Below, piece by piece: positions 26,022-34,802 of a stretch of DNA of 64,000 bases. The position numbers were made by a program, and so were the translations under genes. The first letter of the stretch is position 1, and each line of letters begins with the position of its first letter. This DNA is from Acidilobus sp. 7A (GTDB taxonomy: Archaea > Thermoproteota > Thermoprotei_A > Sulfolobales > Acidilobaceae): positions 1,116,001-1,180,000 of the forward strand of contig NZ_CP010515.1 in the NCBI RefSeq assembly GCF_003431325.1, in the 5' to 3' direction. The notes below the pieces were generated by a model. The model saw only the letters and a program-made list of their open reading frames with translations. It was not told the origin of the DNA and searched no databases.

Positions 26022-26110
26022 AGCCCGACAACTCATTATAATTAAAGCGCATGAACGTTCACAATAAAAGCCTGCCCGCCTAGCTCCGACAGGGCGGCGG
26101 GTGAAGTTAG

Positions 26111-26638
26111 TTGTGCCCGGAGGAAGCCCCACGGGGCGATGACGCTCTCCGGGGTATCAGACGCCGCCTCGATGAGGTCATAAAGGCCCTGCCCCAGGAG
26201 AGGGGCGTCTACGCTCTCTGCTTCAGGCTTGATAGGGAAGTTAACATTACTAACAGGAGTGGCAAGGTAATAGCCTCGGTTGGCCCGGGCCTAGTACTTT
26301 ACGTGGGGAGCGCAGGCGGCCCTGGGGGGCTGAGGGCCAGGCTCTCAAGGCATTTGATGGGCGCCTCAAGGTGCTGGTGGCACGTGGACTGCGTTTCGGG
26401 CGCCGCCAGTTCCGTTAAGTTTGTGTTTTACGTCACCGGCAGCTCTGGGGTCGAGAGTGAGGACTCGCTGGCGAGGAGGCTGGCAGGCCTGAGCTCCCTT
26501 AGGCCCATAGGCCGCGTCGGGGCCACGGACGCCAGCGAACCCCACATGTTCATATGTCATGACGAGGATTCAGTTATCGCAGCCCTGATGCCCTTGGGCA
26601 AGCTCATAAGACTACGGGGGCGCAGTGCCGAAGCATGA
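26111..26638 (+). CDS. GIY-YIG domain protein, DUF123 type
   Basis: 175 residues. The GIY-YIG core appears as RGVYALCFRL and LVLYVGSAGG, followed by LRARLSRHL; the DUF123 subgroup features WWHVDCV and a final PHMFIC are present. In other archaea this domain occurs alone or fused to endonuclease III and is presumed to cut DNA in repair. GGGTGA at 26098-26103 precedes TTG 26111 by 7 nt; a GC-rich hairpin (CCCGCC/GGCGGG) lies just upstream and overlaps that ribosome site. Confidence 0.75.
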   Translation: MCPEEAPRGDDALRGIRRRLDEVIKALPQERGVYALCFRLDREVNITNRSGKVIASVGPGLVLYVGSAGGPGGLRARLSRHLMGASRCWWHVDCVSGAASSVKFVFYVTGSSGVESEDSLARRLAGLSSLRPIGRVGATDASEPHMFICHDEDSVIAALMPLGKLIRLRGRSAEA

Positions 26639-26664
26639 TGAGGCCCGGCGCCTAGTCATGCCTC

Positions 26665-26718
26665 GCCCTGCGGCCTGCTTTTTACTTTCCCCTGCCCTGA
26701 GGCGCAGGGCCGCAGGGC
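26665..26718. repeat. Inverted repeat directly upstream of the HAD phosphatase start
   Basis: GCCCTGCGGCC (26665-26675) is inverted perfectly at 26708-26718, ending immediately before TTG 26719. The loop contains CTTTTTACTT, a TATA-like stretch. It could be a terminator-like structure for the upstream gene or, if transcribed, mask the start codon. Confidence 0.5.
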
Positions 26719-27378
26719 TTGAAGGTTAAGGCTGTAATCTTTGACGTTGACGGCGTCCTCACGGAGGTGAAGAGCAGCTGGGGGTTCGTCCACGAGGCCC
26801 TCGGCGTCGCTGATAAGGCTAAGAAATACGCCGAGATGTTCAAGAAAGGTGAGATAAGCTACCAGGACTGGCTTAGGCTTGACACGGGTCTCTGGGTAGA
26901 GGCTACCAACGGACAGATAACGAGGTGGGACCTTGAGAGAGTGCTCTCAAGGATTCCCCTGAGGTCCTGCATTAAGGACGTCTCAGTTTGCATTCATAGG
27001 ATGGGCAAGAGGATAGCACTGCTGAGCGGCGGCATAGACCTCCTCGTAGCCAGGGTCGCCGACGCAATAGGAGCTGACCTCTGGACGGCCAACATGTTGA
27101 GCTTCGACTCAAGGTGGAGGCTTGTACCTGGAGGAGTGGCTGCTGTGGGCGTTAACAAGGGCAGGGCGATAAAGCTTCTCGCCGGCGAGCTCGGCGTCAG
27201 GCTTGAGGAGGTCCTCTACGTGGGCGACTCCGAGTGGGACTCCGAGGCCATGAAGCTCGTGGGCTTCCCGGTGGCCTTAGGCGACGACGAGTCCCTGAGC
27301 GGGGTGGCCAAGTATAGGATAAAGAGGCTCTCAGAGGTCTGCGACCTGCTGAGAAAAATAGAGATAGGGGAAGCCTAG
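26719..27378 (+). CDS. HAD-superfamily phosphatase, phosphoserine-phosphatase-like
   Basis: 219 residues. HAD motif I is VIFDVDGVLT, motif II ALLSGGIDLL, motif III Lys in VNKGRAIKLL, and motif IV YVGDSEWDSEAM. The helical cap with WGFVHEALG...GEISYQDWLRLD resembles the SerB-like subgroup that includes phosphoserine phosphatase. The presence of an O-phosphoserine-type cysteine synthase elsewhere in the window makes a role in phosphoserine metabolism conceivable but not shown. The TTG start abuts an inverted repeat. Confidence 0.75.
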   Translation: MKVKAVIFDVDGVLTEVKSSWGFVHEALGVADKAKKYAEMFKKGEISYQDWLRLDTGLWVEATNGQITRWDLERVLSRIPLRSCIKDVSVCIHRMGKRIALLSGGIDLLVARVADAIGADLWTANMLSFDSRWRLVPGGVAAVGVNKGRAIKLLAGELGVRLEEVLYVGDSEWDSEAMKLVGFPVALGDDESLSGVAKYRIKRLSEVCDLLRKIEIGEA

Positions 27379-27381
27379 CTG

Positions 27382-27412
27382 ACCTCCTCCCCGCCCTGAG
27401 GGGCGAGGCTTG
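27382..27412. repeat. GC-rich hairpin between convergent genes, motif shared with 60502-60533
   Basis: CCGCCCTGAGGGGCGAGGCTT sits between the stops of the HAD gene and icd. Nearly the same motif, CCGCCCTGGAGGGCGAGGCTT, occurs near 60511. Such CGCCCT..AGGGCGAGG hairpins resemble right-end palindromes of archaeal IS200/IS605 elements; here it may simply serve as a two-way terminator. Confidence 0.35.
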
Positions 27413-27424
27413 CCGTTCACTTTG

Positions 27425-28714
27425 TCACTGGCCCTTGAGGGCCTTAAGGTCGGCGTGCCTTATGTAGCCAACAAGCACGTCCGTGTACTCGGTAGTTGAT
27501 ATTGGCGTTATGCCCCCCATCTCCCTTGCCAGGTCGTAGGTCACCTGCTTGTGGGCTATCGCCTGCCTGACGGCGTACTCCACGAGCAGCCTCACCTCAG
27601 ACCATCCGACAAAGTCGCTGAGCAGGTACATGCCGCTCAGTATCTCAGCCGTTGGGTTTATCACGTTCTTGCCGGCGTACTTGGGGGCGCTGCCGTGGAC
27701 GGGCTCAGCCACGGCGACGCCGTCGCCCATATCAAGGCCTGCAGCCATGCCTATGCCGCCCACTAAGGCGTTGGCCTCGTCGCTTATGTAGTCGCCGTTC
27801 AGGTTAGGTGTCACTATAACGTTGTAGTCGCCTGGCCTAGTTATTATCTGCTGCATCATGTTGTCGGCTATCCTGTCGTTCACTATTATCTTGCCCTCAG
27901 GGGTCTTGCCGCCGTACTTTGTGTTAACCTCGTCCTCGGTAACAACGTAGTCCCTGAACTCCGAAAGTATGAGGTCATAGGCCCACTGCCTGAAGGCGCC
28001 CTCCGTGTACTTCATTATGTTGCCCTTGTGCATTATTGTGACGTGCTTGTAGCCGTTCCTTATGGCCCACTCCATGGCTCTCCTGACGTGCCTCTGCGTC
28101 CTCCACTTTGATATGGGCTTTATGCCTATGCCCGTGTCGGGGGTCAGCTCGATGCCAAGCTCCTTCTTGAGGAAGTCCCTGAGCTTCTGGGCCTCAGCAC
28201 TGTCGAACTGCCACTCTATGCCGGCGTAGACGTCCTCCGTGTTCTCCCTGAATATCACCCAGTCTATCTTCTCTGGGTGGCAGTGGGGAGTTGGCTGGCC
28301 GTACCACTTCACGGGCCTCACGTTAGAGTAGAGGTCAAGCACCATCCTCAGCGTCACGTTAAGGCTCCTGAAGCCGCCGCCCACGGGGGTGGTCAGGGGT
28401 CCCTTCAGGTTGACGCGGGCCATCTTAAACGCCTGAAGAGTGCCATCGGGCAAGAGGGAGTTGCACTCCTTCTGCGCCTCCTCGCCGGCCGTGACCTCCC
28501 ACCAGACTATCCTCCTTGAGCCGCCGTAGGCCTTATCAACCGCAGCGTCGAGAACCCTCTTGGCGCTCTCTACGATCTCAGGCCCTATGCCATCGCCCTT
28601 GAAGTAGGCCACTATCAGGTTGTCAGGCACTATCAGCTTCCCGTTCTCAAACTTGGCCAGCCGCCCCTCTGAAGGAGGCTTAACCTCGTCGGCCGTACAT
28701 GGGTGAGACACCAT
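27425..28714 (-). CDS. icd: Isocitrate dehydrogenase (NADP type)
   Basis: Oxidative decarboxylation of isocitrate to 2-oxoglutarate in the citric acid cycle. 429 residues, close to the crenarchaeal enzymes. Visible: YFKGDGIGPEIV, the substrate loop GGGFRSLNVTLRMVLDLYSN, the Arg/Tyr/Lys residues around IFRENTEDVYAGIEW and MHKGNIMKYTEG, and NLNGDYISDEANALVGGIG for metal. The C-terminal region HGSAPKYAGKNVINPTAEIL binds the cofactor. ATG 28714 follows a minus-strand TTTAAAAAC stretch near 28748. Confidence 0.95.
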   Translation of the reverse strand: MVSHPCTADEVKPPSEGRLAKFENGKLIVPDNLIVAYFKGDGIGPEIVESAKRVLDAAVDKAYGGSRRIVWWEVTAGEEAQKECNSLLPDGTLQAFKMARVNLKGPLTTPVGGGFRSLNVTLRMVLDLYSNVRPVKWYGQPTPHCHPEKIDWVIFRENTEDVYAGIEWQFDSAEAQKLRDFLKKELGIELTPDTGIGIKPISKWRTQRHVRRAMEWAIRNGYKHVTIMHKGNIMKYTEGAFRQWAYDLILSEFRDYVVTEDEVNTKYGGKTPEGKIIVNDRIADNMMQQIITRPGDYNVIVTPNLNGDYISDEANALVGGIGMAAGLDMGDGVAVAEPVHGSAPKYAGKNVINPTAEILSGMYLLSDFVGWSEVRLLVEYAVRQAIAHKQVTYDLAREMGGITPISTTEYTDVLVGYIRHADLKALKGQ

Positions 28715-28770
28715 GAATGGTCCCAGTGAGGAGTATGTATGGGTCTTTAAAAACGTTCAATGACAGCCTA

Positions 28771-29871
28771 TTACGTCAAGCCTAAGATTTCCCTTAGTGT
28801 CTTGTCGTAGGGTTTTCTGGCGACGCCCTTCTCTGTTATAATGCCGCTCACGAGCTCCGGTGGCGTCACGTCGAAAGCCGGGTTCCAGGCCTCCACGTCC
28901 TCAACCGTTATGGCAAGACGCCCCAGGACGGTCTTGACCTCGTCAGGGGACCTCTCCTCTATTGTTATTGACTCCTCCCCCATGACGGGCTGTATAGTGC
29001 TTGTGGGCGCGGCGACGTAGAACTCCTTCCCGTTAGCGTTAGCCGCAAGGGCTAGGTTGTAGGTTCCTATCTTGTTAGCCACGTGGCCGGTTAGCGTTAT
29101 CCGGTCTGCCCCAACTATGGCGAGGTCCGCCATCCTCCTCCTGAACAGGAGGCCTGAGGCGCCGTCAACTATGAGTGTTACAGGTATGCCGTCCTTCTTA
29201 AGCTCCCATATCGTAAGCCTAGCTCCCTGGAGCAGGGGCCTCGTCTCATCGGCGTAGACCTTAATGCTCTTGCCCTCGTGCCAGGCGTACCTTATCACGC
29301 CGAGTGCCGTGCCGAAGCCGGCGGTGGCAAGGGAGCCCGTGTTACAGTGCGTCACTATCCTATCCCCGTTATCTATTAGCTTGGCCCCGTTTCTGCCCAT
29401 GCTCACGTTGTTTTCTATGTCCTCCACATAGATCGTGAAGGCCTCCCTTGTAGCGGCCTCTCTTATAGCGTCGACTTCATTCTCCGCCTCAAAGGCCCTC
29501 TGGGCCGCTCCCCAGACCCTGTCAAGGGCCCAGAAGAGGTTGTAGGCCGTGGGCCTTGTGGTTGCCAGGACGCCGTAGGCCTCCTTGAGCTCGTTCATAA
29601 GGTCCTCGGCCCTCTTTGCCTTGGAGTGCACAGCCGCTAAAGTCATGCCGAAGGCCGCCGTGACCCCTATCGCTGGGGCGCCCCTGATCTCCATGTCCTT
29701 TATTGCCTGAGCCACCCTCCTATAGTCCTTGGTCCTCACATAGACCTCGTTCCAGGGTAGCTGCCTCGTGTCTATCCACACGAACTCATTTGAGCTGAGG
29801 TCATAGTATAGAGGCTTAATTGTAAGGAACTCCTTGAGCTTGTCCAGTCTTGAGAGTAGGTCCTCTAGCAA
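28771..29871 (-). CDS. mtnA: Methylthioribose-1-phosphate isomerase family protein
   Basis: 366 residues, the full length of MtnA (shorter ribose-1,5-bisphosphate isomerases lack the N-terminal part). Visible: MEIRGAPAIGVTAAFG, RPTAYNLFWALDR, the catalytic Cys in VTHCNTGSLATAG, YADETRPLLQGARLT, and the catalytic Asp in VGADRITLTGHVANKIGTY. It isomerises 5-methylthioribose-1-phosphate in methionine salvage; the SAH hydrolase and SAM hydrolase genes elsewhere in the window fit the same metabolic area. TTG 29871 follows a GGCGAG motif. Confidence 0.88.
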   Translation of the reverse strand: MLEDLLSRLDKLKEFLTIKPLYYDLSSNEFVWIDTRQLPWNEVYVRTKDYRRVAQAIKDMEIRGAPAIGVTAAFGMTLAAVHSKAKRAEDLMNELKEAYGVLATTRPTAYNLFWALDRVWGAAQRAFEAENEVDAIREAATREAFTIYVEDIENNVSMGRNGAKLIDNGDRIVTHCNTGSLATAGFGTALGVIRYAWHEGKSIKVYADETRPLLQGARLTIWELKKDGIPVTLIVDGASGLLFRRRMADLAIVGADRITLTGHVANKIGTYNLALAANANGKEFYVAAPTSTIQPVMGEESITIEERSPDEVKTVLGRLAITVEDVEAWNPAFDVTPPELVSGIITEKGVARKPYDKTLREILGLT

Positions 29872-29945
29872 GTTCTCGCCCAGTGACTCCGGATTTATTA
29901 GAAAGTTAATAACTGTGACAAGTTAGAATTGATCAGGCGTGAGCC

Positions 29946-30440
29946 TTGGGACTAAAGGATGACGTCATAAGGTGGCTGAAGGAGGAGGAGATAGACTCAG
30001 AGGAGGTGCCCGTGCCCCCTGGCGCGCCAGTTGAGTGGGCCCTTAACGCCACCGTGAAGGCGCCCCTCAAGGTTATGATAGGCGTGCAGAAGCCAAAGAC
30101 TAAGGTTGACAGGCTTGTACTAAGCATGATAGTAAAGGTGGCAGAGCAGCACAGGTCAGCCCTCATGTCGATGAGTGAGAAGGAGAGGGCTAAACTCATG
30201 AACAGGCTGCTGTCAAACGTAACGTCCCTCTGTCCCTCCTGCATAATAGTGTTTCAGCCCCAGCTCGACATACCCGACACCATAGTTGTCAGCAAAGTGA
30301 TATATGATGACGACATAGGACCCATGAGCTTAGGTGAGAGCGTCAGGACGCTCGTAAACGAGTACGCAATAATAGTCAGCTTCTTCAACTCTGAGGTAGC
30401 CAAGGCGGACCAGGGCCCCAGCACGGTTATGCACATGTGA
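29946..30440 (+). CDS. DUF2299-like archaeal protein
   Basis: 164 residues from TTG 29946. Begins KDDVIRWLKEEEIDSEEVP, contains KVMIGVQKPKTKVDRLVLS and a central CPSC (LCPSCIIVF). I associate this with the archaeal DUF2299 family, small proteins of unknown role with a chaperone-like alpha/beta fold. It is divergent from mtnA and directly followed, with one base between, by an unknown gene, so the two form an operon. Confidence 0.6.
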   Translation: MGLKDDVIRWLKEEEIDSEEVPVPPGAPVEWALNATVKAPLKVMIGVQKPKTKVDRLVLSMIVKVAEQHRSALMSMSEKERAKLMNRLLSNVTSLCPSCIIVFQPQLDIPDTIVVSKVIYDDDIGPMSLGESVRTLVNEYAIIVSFFNSEVAKADQGPSTVMHM

Positions 30441-30441
30441 G

Positions 30442-30909
30442 GTGCTGGACTTGGTCAGGCTTAGGCCTCTGGCCGTGCTGGCATCCTCGAGGTGCCTGAG
30501 CGCCGCGGCGTCCCTGGAGAGCGCGCCCTTTGAGGCCGACCCAGAGGTAGCCAGGGCTGTTGAGGAGGCCTACAAGTCACTTAAGTCCTGGGCCCCCCCA
30601 GCAGGCTGGGACGCCACTAGGCTGTCCCTCTGGTATGCGGCCGTCTACGGGGGGCTTGTCCTAGTCTACACCTGCGGTCCTGTGACCCCAATATCTAGGG
30701 TTACGGTGGCCACGGGCATTAGTATCATGCCGAGCGACGCCCCCAGGAGACTCGAGGACATGCAGCTGCTATCGGCCTGGGCCAAGCTGTGGGCTGGCGA
30801 CGAGCTTGGCGGCCTGAGGGAGCTTGAGGGGGGCCTTAGCTACCCTGCTGGGTTCAGGTGGAAGGTTGGCGGTGACATCAAGGTATCAGTTAGAGGCATA
30901 ATATACTAA
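30442..30909 (+). CDS. Unknown protein coupled to the DUF2299-like gene
   Basis: 155 residues from GTG 30442, one base after the stop of the preceding gene, so translation is likely coupled. Ala/Leu-rich helices dominate the first half (VARAVEEAYKSLKSWAPP, LSLWYAAVYGGLVLVY), the second half is acidic-helical then ends in a beta hairpin. No signal peptide; one moderately hydrophobic segment near residue 68-80 is too weak for a sure membrane call. Family not recognised. Confidence 0.5.
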   Translation: MLDLVRLRPLAVLASSRCLSAAASLESAPFEADPEVARAVEEAYKSLKSWAPPAGWDATRLSLWYAAVYGGLVLVYTCGPVTPISRVTVATGISIMPSDAPRRLEDMQLLSAWAKLWAGDELGGLRELEGGLSYPAGFRWKVGGDIKVSVRGIIY

Positions 30910-30928
30910 TACTAATAGCGTGTACGCG

Positions 30929-31669
30929 TCACTTGGCCACCGCGCTCTCAGGCAGGTCGCTTAGGACCTTAACGTATGCCCTGCCCCTGTTGCTCCTTAT
31001 CCAGTCGAGGGACCTCGTGGCCAGCTCTGCGGCCTTCCTTGGCGTCCTTGATACGCCGACGCCGACCTTTACCCTGTCAACCTTTGAAAGCCTCGTGGCC
31101 AGCTCCTCGTAATTTGCGACAGGCATCACGACAAGTATGTTGTCACCGCCGAGGTACTGCGCTATGCCGCCGTAGGGCTTGGCCTCCCTTGACACCTCAC
31201 CCAGGAGCTCCTGAACCCTGTGGAACGCCTCAAGGGGGTCAGTCCTCTCCGTTAGCCCAGTGACGTCATCAAGGTCCACGTGGCCGAGCACCGAGAGCTC
31301 TTCGTCACACTCAGGCTCGTTTACAGCGCTGCCTCTGAGGGACGCGAACGCAGCTGAGACAGCTGCAGCGGGACTTTCAGCCGCCGCAGTTGAGCCCCTC
31401 ACCTCAACAGGGGAGACGGCCCTCACGGAGTCGACTATATAATCTATGTCACCGTTAGAGAGGCCGCTGCTCAGCACCAGGAGGAAGTCGTACCTCAGGG
31501 GTATTGCAAGGCCCCCCCTTGACGCTGCTACCTCCTGGGCCCTCCTGTAGAGCTCGGACTGCCCCTCCTGTATCCTCCACTCTCTGTCGCTCCCGAGCAG
31601 CTCCGTCCACCGCCTGTAGTTAGCGAGCTCCAAGAGCGTGACCTTCACGCAGGCCCTGCTCAAAGTCAC
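30929..31669 (-). CDS. GTP cyclohydrolase III
   Basis: 246 residues matching archaeal GCH III (MJ0145 type), which turns GTP into 2-amino-5-formylamino-6-ribosylamino-4(3H)-pyrimidinone phosphate, the first step toward riboflavin and F420. The two tandem cyclase-like halves show LANYRRWTELLG and LAIPLRYDFLLVL, then HVDLDDVTGLTERTDPLEAF and YLGGDNILVVMP. GTG 31669 overlaps the ribH stop in a GTGA, so the two flavin genes are translated together. Confidence 0.88.
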   Translation of the reverse strand: MTLSRACVKVTLLELANYRRWTELLGSDREWRIQEGQSELYRRAQEVAASRGGLAIPLRYDFLLVLSSGLSNGDIDYIVDSVRAVSPVEVRGSTAAAESPAAAVSAAFASLRGSAVNEPECDEELSVLGHVDLDDVTGLTERTDPLEAFHRVQELLGEVSREAKPYGGIAQYLGGDNILVVMPVANYEELATRLSKVDRVKVGVGVSRTPRKAAELATRSLDWIRSNRGRAYVKVLSDLPESAVAK

Positions 31670-32133
31670 TCCACCACTATCGTCTGGCCTGCTGCGTACT
31701 TGAGGCCAGGTATTTGTCTCTGCCTCCTTACGAGCTTCACGGCCGCCTCAACGGCCCTCCTGGAGTACTCCTCTATCCTCTCCGCCGCCTGGGCCCTCGA
31801 TGCGCCGGGCCCTATGATGCCCAGCGTGACGGGCTTGCCGTACTGGAGCGAAAGGTCGACCAGGGCCCTAGCCGCCTGGTTAGCTATTAGCTCGTCATGC
31901 TTTGTCTGCCCCTGTATGACAGCGCCTATGACAGCTACGGCATCTATAAAGTCGAGCCTTATCACCTGGGCCACGCCAAAGGGAGCGTCATAAAAGCCTG
32001 GCACGTGAAAGACCACTGGGACCTCCACGTCCAGGAACTTTGCGTGACTCAGCGCCTTCTCCTCCATCAGCCTAGTTATGTCATAGTTAAACTCCGCGAC
32101 CACGAGCGCCAACCTGACCGGCTGCTCAGGCAC
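31666..32133 (-). CDS. ribH: 6,7-dimethyl-8-ribityllumazine synthase
   Basis: Joins 5-amino-6-ribitylaminouracil and dihydroxybutanone phosphate to the lumazine precursor of riboflavin. 155 residues. Visible: VVAEFNYDITRLM, the substrate loop HVPGFYDAPFGVAQV, GAVIQGQTKHDELIANQAAR with the catalytic His, and the GIIGPGASRAQAAER region. It is the first gene of a two-gene riboflavin/deazaflavin unit with GTP cyclohydrolase III. Confidence 0.93.
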   Translation of the reverse strand: MPEQPVRLALVVAEFNYDITRLMEEKALSHAKFLDVEVPVVFHVPGFYDAPFGVAQVIRLDFIDAVAVIGAVIQGQTKHDELIANQAARALVDLSLQYGKPVTLGIIGPGASRAQAAERIEEYSRRAVEAAVKLVRRQRQIPGLKYAAGQTIVVE

Positions 32134-32212
32134 CCTTGACCCCCTGGCTCCTCGGCGCGACCAAATAAAAAGGCTAAGACCTTCACTGGGCGGGGCCTGC
32201 CTCTGGGCCAGC

Positions 32213-32914
32213 TCAGAGGCCCACGGCCCTCCTGAAGAACTCGTTGGCCCTCGCCAGTCTGTCGATGGCCTCCTCCAGCGGCTCGTCAGGGGGCACCTCG
32301 ACCTTAATGAACGTGCCAGTCCTTCCTACCTCCCTCCTCCTGCCGAGAACCCTCAGCCTCTCGCTGACAGTGCCGAGGTCGACCCCAAGGAGCCTCGCGA
32401 CCTCAGCCTCGTGTCCGCTGACCGGGTACTCGACATGGCCGTCACCTGTCGGCACTATAAGCTTCAGCTCCTTGTTGACCCCTGGCACCCTGGCGCCCCT
32501 CTCAAGGCCTGCCATGTCAAGCTTGCCTCCCCACGTGTAGAAGTCGGCCTCCCTGGGCCTCAGCCTGCCGAGGGGGAAGCTGACGGTGACCTCAAGATCT
32601 GGGTCGAGGTAAATGTAGGCCTTGGGCACGTAGCTTGGAGTGGCCTGAACTATCTCCTTAGCGTAAGCCCTGAGGCCAGCCATGTTGAGTCTCATCTCAG
32701 CCAGGTAAGGGGGGACCTGGTCAAGCACTATGACATCAACGTCGCTCTCCCTCCTGACGTCCCCCCTCGCCACGCTGCCGTAGACGTAAGCGTTAAGGCC
32801 CGTTAGGGCCCTGAGGACTCTCCTAGCCTTCTGCCTCTTCTCATCAAGAATTCTCCACCTGGTCTCGTCGTAGATTACCCTGAAGCCCTGGGGCAGGCGC
32901 GCGCCCTCAGCCAT
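32213..32914 (-). CDS. Predicted nucleotidyltransferase, archaeal (COG1665-like)
   Basis: 233 residues. The polymerase-beta-type nucleotidyltransferase core is YVYGSVARGDVRRESDVDVIVL (Gly-Ser then Asp-x-Asp), and a later EVTVSFPLGRLRPREADF may supply the third carboxylate. The C-terminal third (SGHEAEVARLLGVDLGTVSERLRVL) looks like a helix-turn-helix, so the enzyme may bind nucleic acid. Substrate unknown. Confidence 0.75.
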   Translation of the reverse strand: MAEGARLPQGFRVIYDETRWRILDEKRQKARRVLRALTGLNAYVYGSVARGDVRRESDVDVIVLDQVPPYLAEMRLNMAGLRAYAKEIVQATPSYVPKAYIYLDPDLEVTVSFPLGRLRPREADFYTWGGKLDMAGLERGARVPGVNKELKLIVPTGDGHVEYPVSGHEAEVARLLGVDLGTVSERLRVLGRRREVGRTGTFIKVEVPPDEPLEEAIDRLARANEFFRRAVGL

Positions 32915-33007
32915 AGCGTAGTCGTGCCAGCTTTAGGCCCTGCTGGCCACTGGGCACTCGCTATGAGGCTAGTTTAAAAAGCGCCCTCGGCCCCGGCGCT
33001 GCGATAT

Positions 33008-34738
33008 CTAGGAGTAAACTATCCAGTACTCCTGGTCGTCGCATACAAGGAGGTAGAGGCCGGGGCCCTGGAGGCCCTGCAGGGGGCCGCTGACGGCAGT
33101 CGGCCTGCCGAGCGTGAGCTGGCCGTAACTTATGTTGACCTGGTAGAGCACGCCGGGGCAGGGCAGGCTCACGATGGCCCCGGGTATCACGGCGACCACG
33201 GGCCCCTCCTGCGGCTCGCCATTAACGTAGATCAGCCCGTCGTGGAGAGGCGGCGAGACCATGATTACTGAGTAGCCGCTCCCGTTGACCTCCAGGGCAT
33301 AGGCGAGCGGCTGAGGCGTCACGTTGGTTGCAGCCCACGCGGCGCCCTCGTAGCCGTTCCCCTGGTCCTTGAAGGAGTACCTAAGGTAGGAGGTGACAGG
33401 CATTAGGGGCACGGGCGGCGATGAGACCTCCACGCGGCTCGCCTGAAGCAGGAAGGCCCCGCTGCCGGCCCCCTCCGTTGAGACGCCGAGGCTTGTGTAG
33501 AAGGTCAGCGTGAACGGCTGCTCATAAGCGACGACGGCGTTTGCTGCAGCTGCCCTAGTGGTCATCTGCTGGCCCGCCAGGCTGACCACGCGGAAGGAGA
33601 GGGGCGCCGGGACCGTTACGTTGACGCTCGCGGGCCCCCGCACAGCGCAGAAGGTCAGGTTGAGCTCCCCCACCAACCTTAGGTACGCCTGTGTCGGCGC
33701 CCCCCATGCCACGAGGGGCAGGCGGTACGCGAGGACAACAGGCCCCGGGGTGACGCCGCGGCCTGTGGTCGACGAGCTAAAGTTGTAGTAATAGTAGAGG
33801 TTGTAGTTTTTCCATGCCGCGCCAGTTGGGCTCACTGACCATGATGACGTGAAGTTCCCCTGGTAGCCCAGGGCGGCTGCCGCGAAGGCCTCTGATGGCC
33901 CAGTCGCCCCCAGGGCCTCGTAGCCGCTGAGGCTCACGGAGCCGCTGTAGTTAACTATAAGGCCTGGCCCGCTGAAGACCACGCCTATAGACCCTCCTCC
34001 TGGGCCCTCGTAGGCTGCCACCTCGACCCTGTGGCCCGACAGCTCTATGTAGCCAAGAGGGGTCAAGGTGAACTGGCTGCCCCCTGCCAGGGTTCCGCTC
34101 ATCATATAGCCGTCTACCCACACTGACGCGCTGAGCGTGCCGCCCGGCGTCCCATTTATAAGTACCTTCGCCTCCGCCGATCCTAAGCACGACGTCTCGT
34201 TGCCGCCACCAACGAGCCCGGAGATGTATATAGCGTCGAGGCTCGCTGGGTAGGAGTCCGGGCCAAAGTTGAACTGAGTCCCCGTCCCTGAGGCAACAGA
34301 TACCTGGCCCCCCTCGCTGGCCTGCGGCTGGGCGCAGGTGGGGTCCGTGTACTTGAACATGGCCCCGCTTGACGTCACTACATAGATGGTCGCGTTGCCG
34401 CAGGCGTAGTTGCCCGGCAGGGGTATTAGCGTTGGCGAGGACGCCACAGCGCCGACCTTCTCGATTATAGCGTCACCGTTAACCTCAATGACGGCATATG
34501 AAATGTTTATTGGGGTCGTCGGCAGGACCTCCATGTAGAGCCTCGAGCCGTTCAGGACCAGGTTCACCTTGGGCGGCGAGGCCTCCTGCGCGGCCCTCTC
34601 GAAGAGCTGCGCTGAGGCCTTCTCCGAGTAGCTTATGACCTCGGAGCCCATCCTGACAAGGGATATGGCCGCCAGAAGGACAACCATGAGCACTATGAAC
34701 GCGCCTATGACCTCGCTCAGCGACCTCCTAGGCTTCAC
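33008..34738 (-). CDS. Large surface protein with archaeal type IV pilin signal
   Basis: 576 residues. The N-terminus, KPRRSLSEVIGAFIVLMVVL, is a class III (prepilin-peptidase) signal: basic residues, then Ser-Leu-Ser-Glu before a hydrophobic helix. Archaeal pilins and adhesins with this signal are cut and assembled on a pilus platform. The rest is beta-rich, Gly/Ser/Pro-rich and carries many Asn-x-Ser/Thr sites. It is several times longer than a usual pilin, which suggests an adhesin or tip protein. GTG 34738 has GGTGG five bases upstream and removes three odd residues compared with GTG 34747. No pilus ATPase or peptidase gene is nearby. Confidence 0.75.
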   Translation of the reverse strand: MKPRRSLSEVIGAFIVLMVVLLAAISLVRMGSEVISYSEKASAQLFERAAQEASPPKVNLVLNGSRLYMEVLPTTPINISYAVIEVNGDAIIEKVGAVASSPTLIPLPGNYACGNATIYVVTSSGAMFKYTDPTCAQPQASEGGQVSVASGTGTQFNFGPDSYPASLDAIYISGLVGGGNETSCLGSAEAKVLINGTPGGTLSASVWVDGYMMSGTLAGGSQFTLTPLGYIELSGHRVEVAAYEGPGGGSIGVVFSGPGLIVNYSGSVSLSGYEALGATGPSEAFAAAALGYQGNFTSSWSVSPTGAAWKNYNLYYYYNFSSSTTGRGVTPGPVVLAYRLPLVAWGAPTQAYLRLVGELNLTFCAVRGPASVNVTVPAPLSFRVVSLAGQQMTTRAAAANAVVAYEQPFTLTFYTSLGVSTEGAGSGAFLLQASRVEVSSPPVPLMPVTSYLRYSFKDQGNGYEGAAWAATNVTPQPLAYALEVNGSGYSVIMVSPPLHDGLIYVNGEPQEGPVVAVIPGAIVSLPCPGVLYQVNISYGQLTLGRPTAVSGPLQGLQGPGLYLLVCDDQEYWIVYS

Positions 34739-34802
34739 GCATGCCACCAGCAGTTAAGCAAGTTAAGAAGGCGGCCCTCCCCCTGGCGAAAGTGAAGGTA
34801 GG

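Noticed and set aside
26665-26718. Riboswitch before the HAD phosphatase gene
   Set aside because: Only a simple inverted repeat is present, with a TATA-like loop and almost no leader; no known aptamer pattern.
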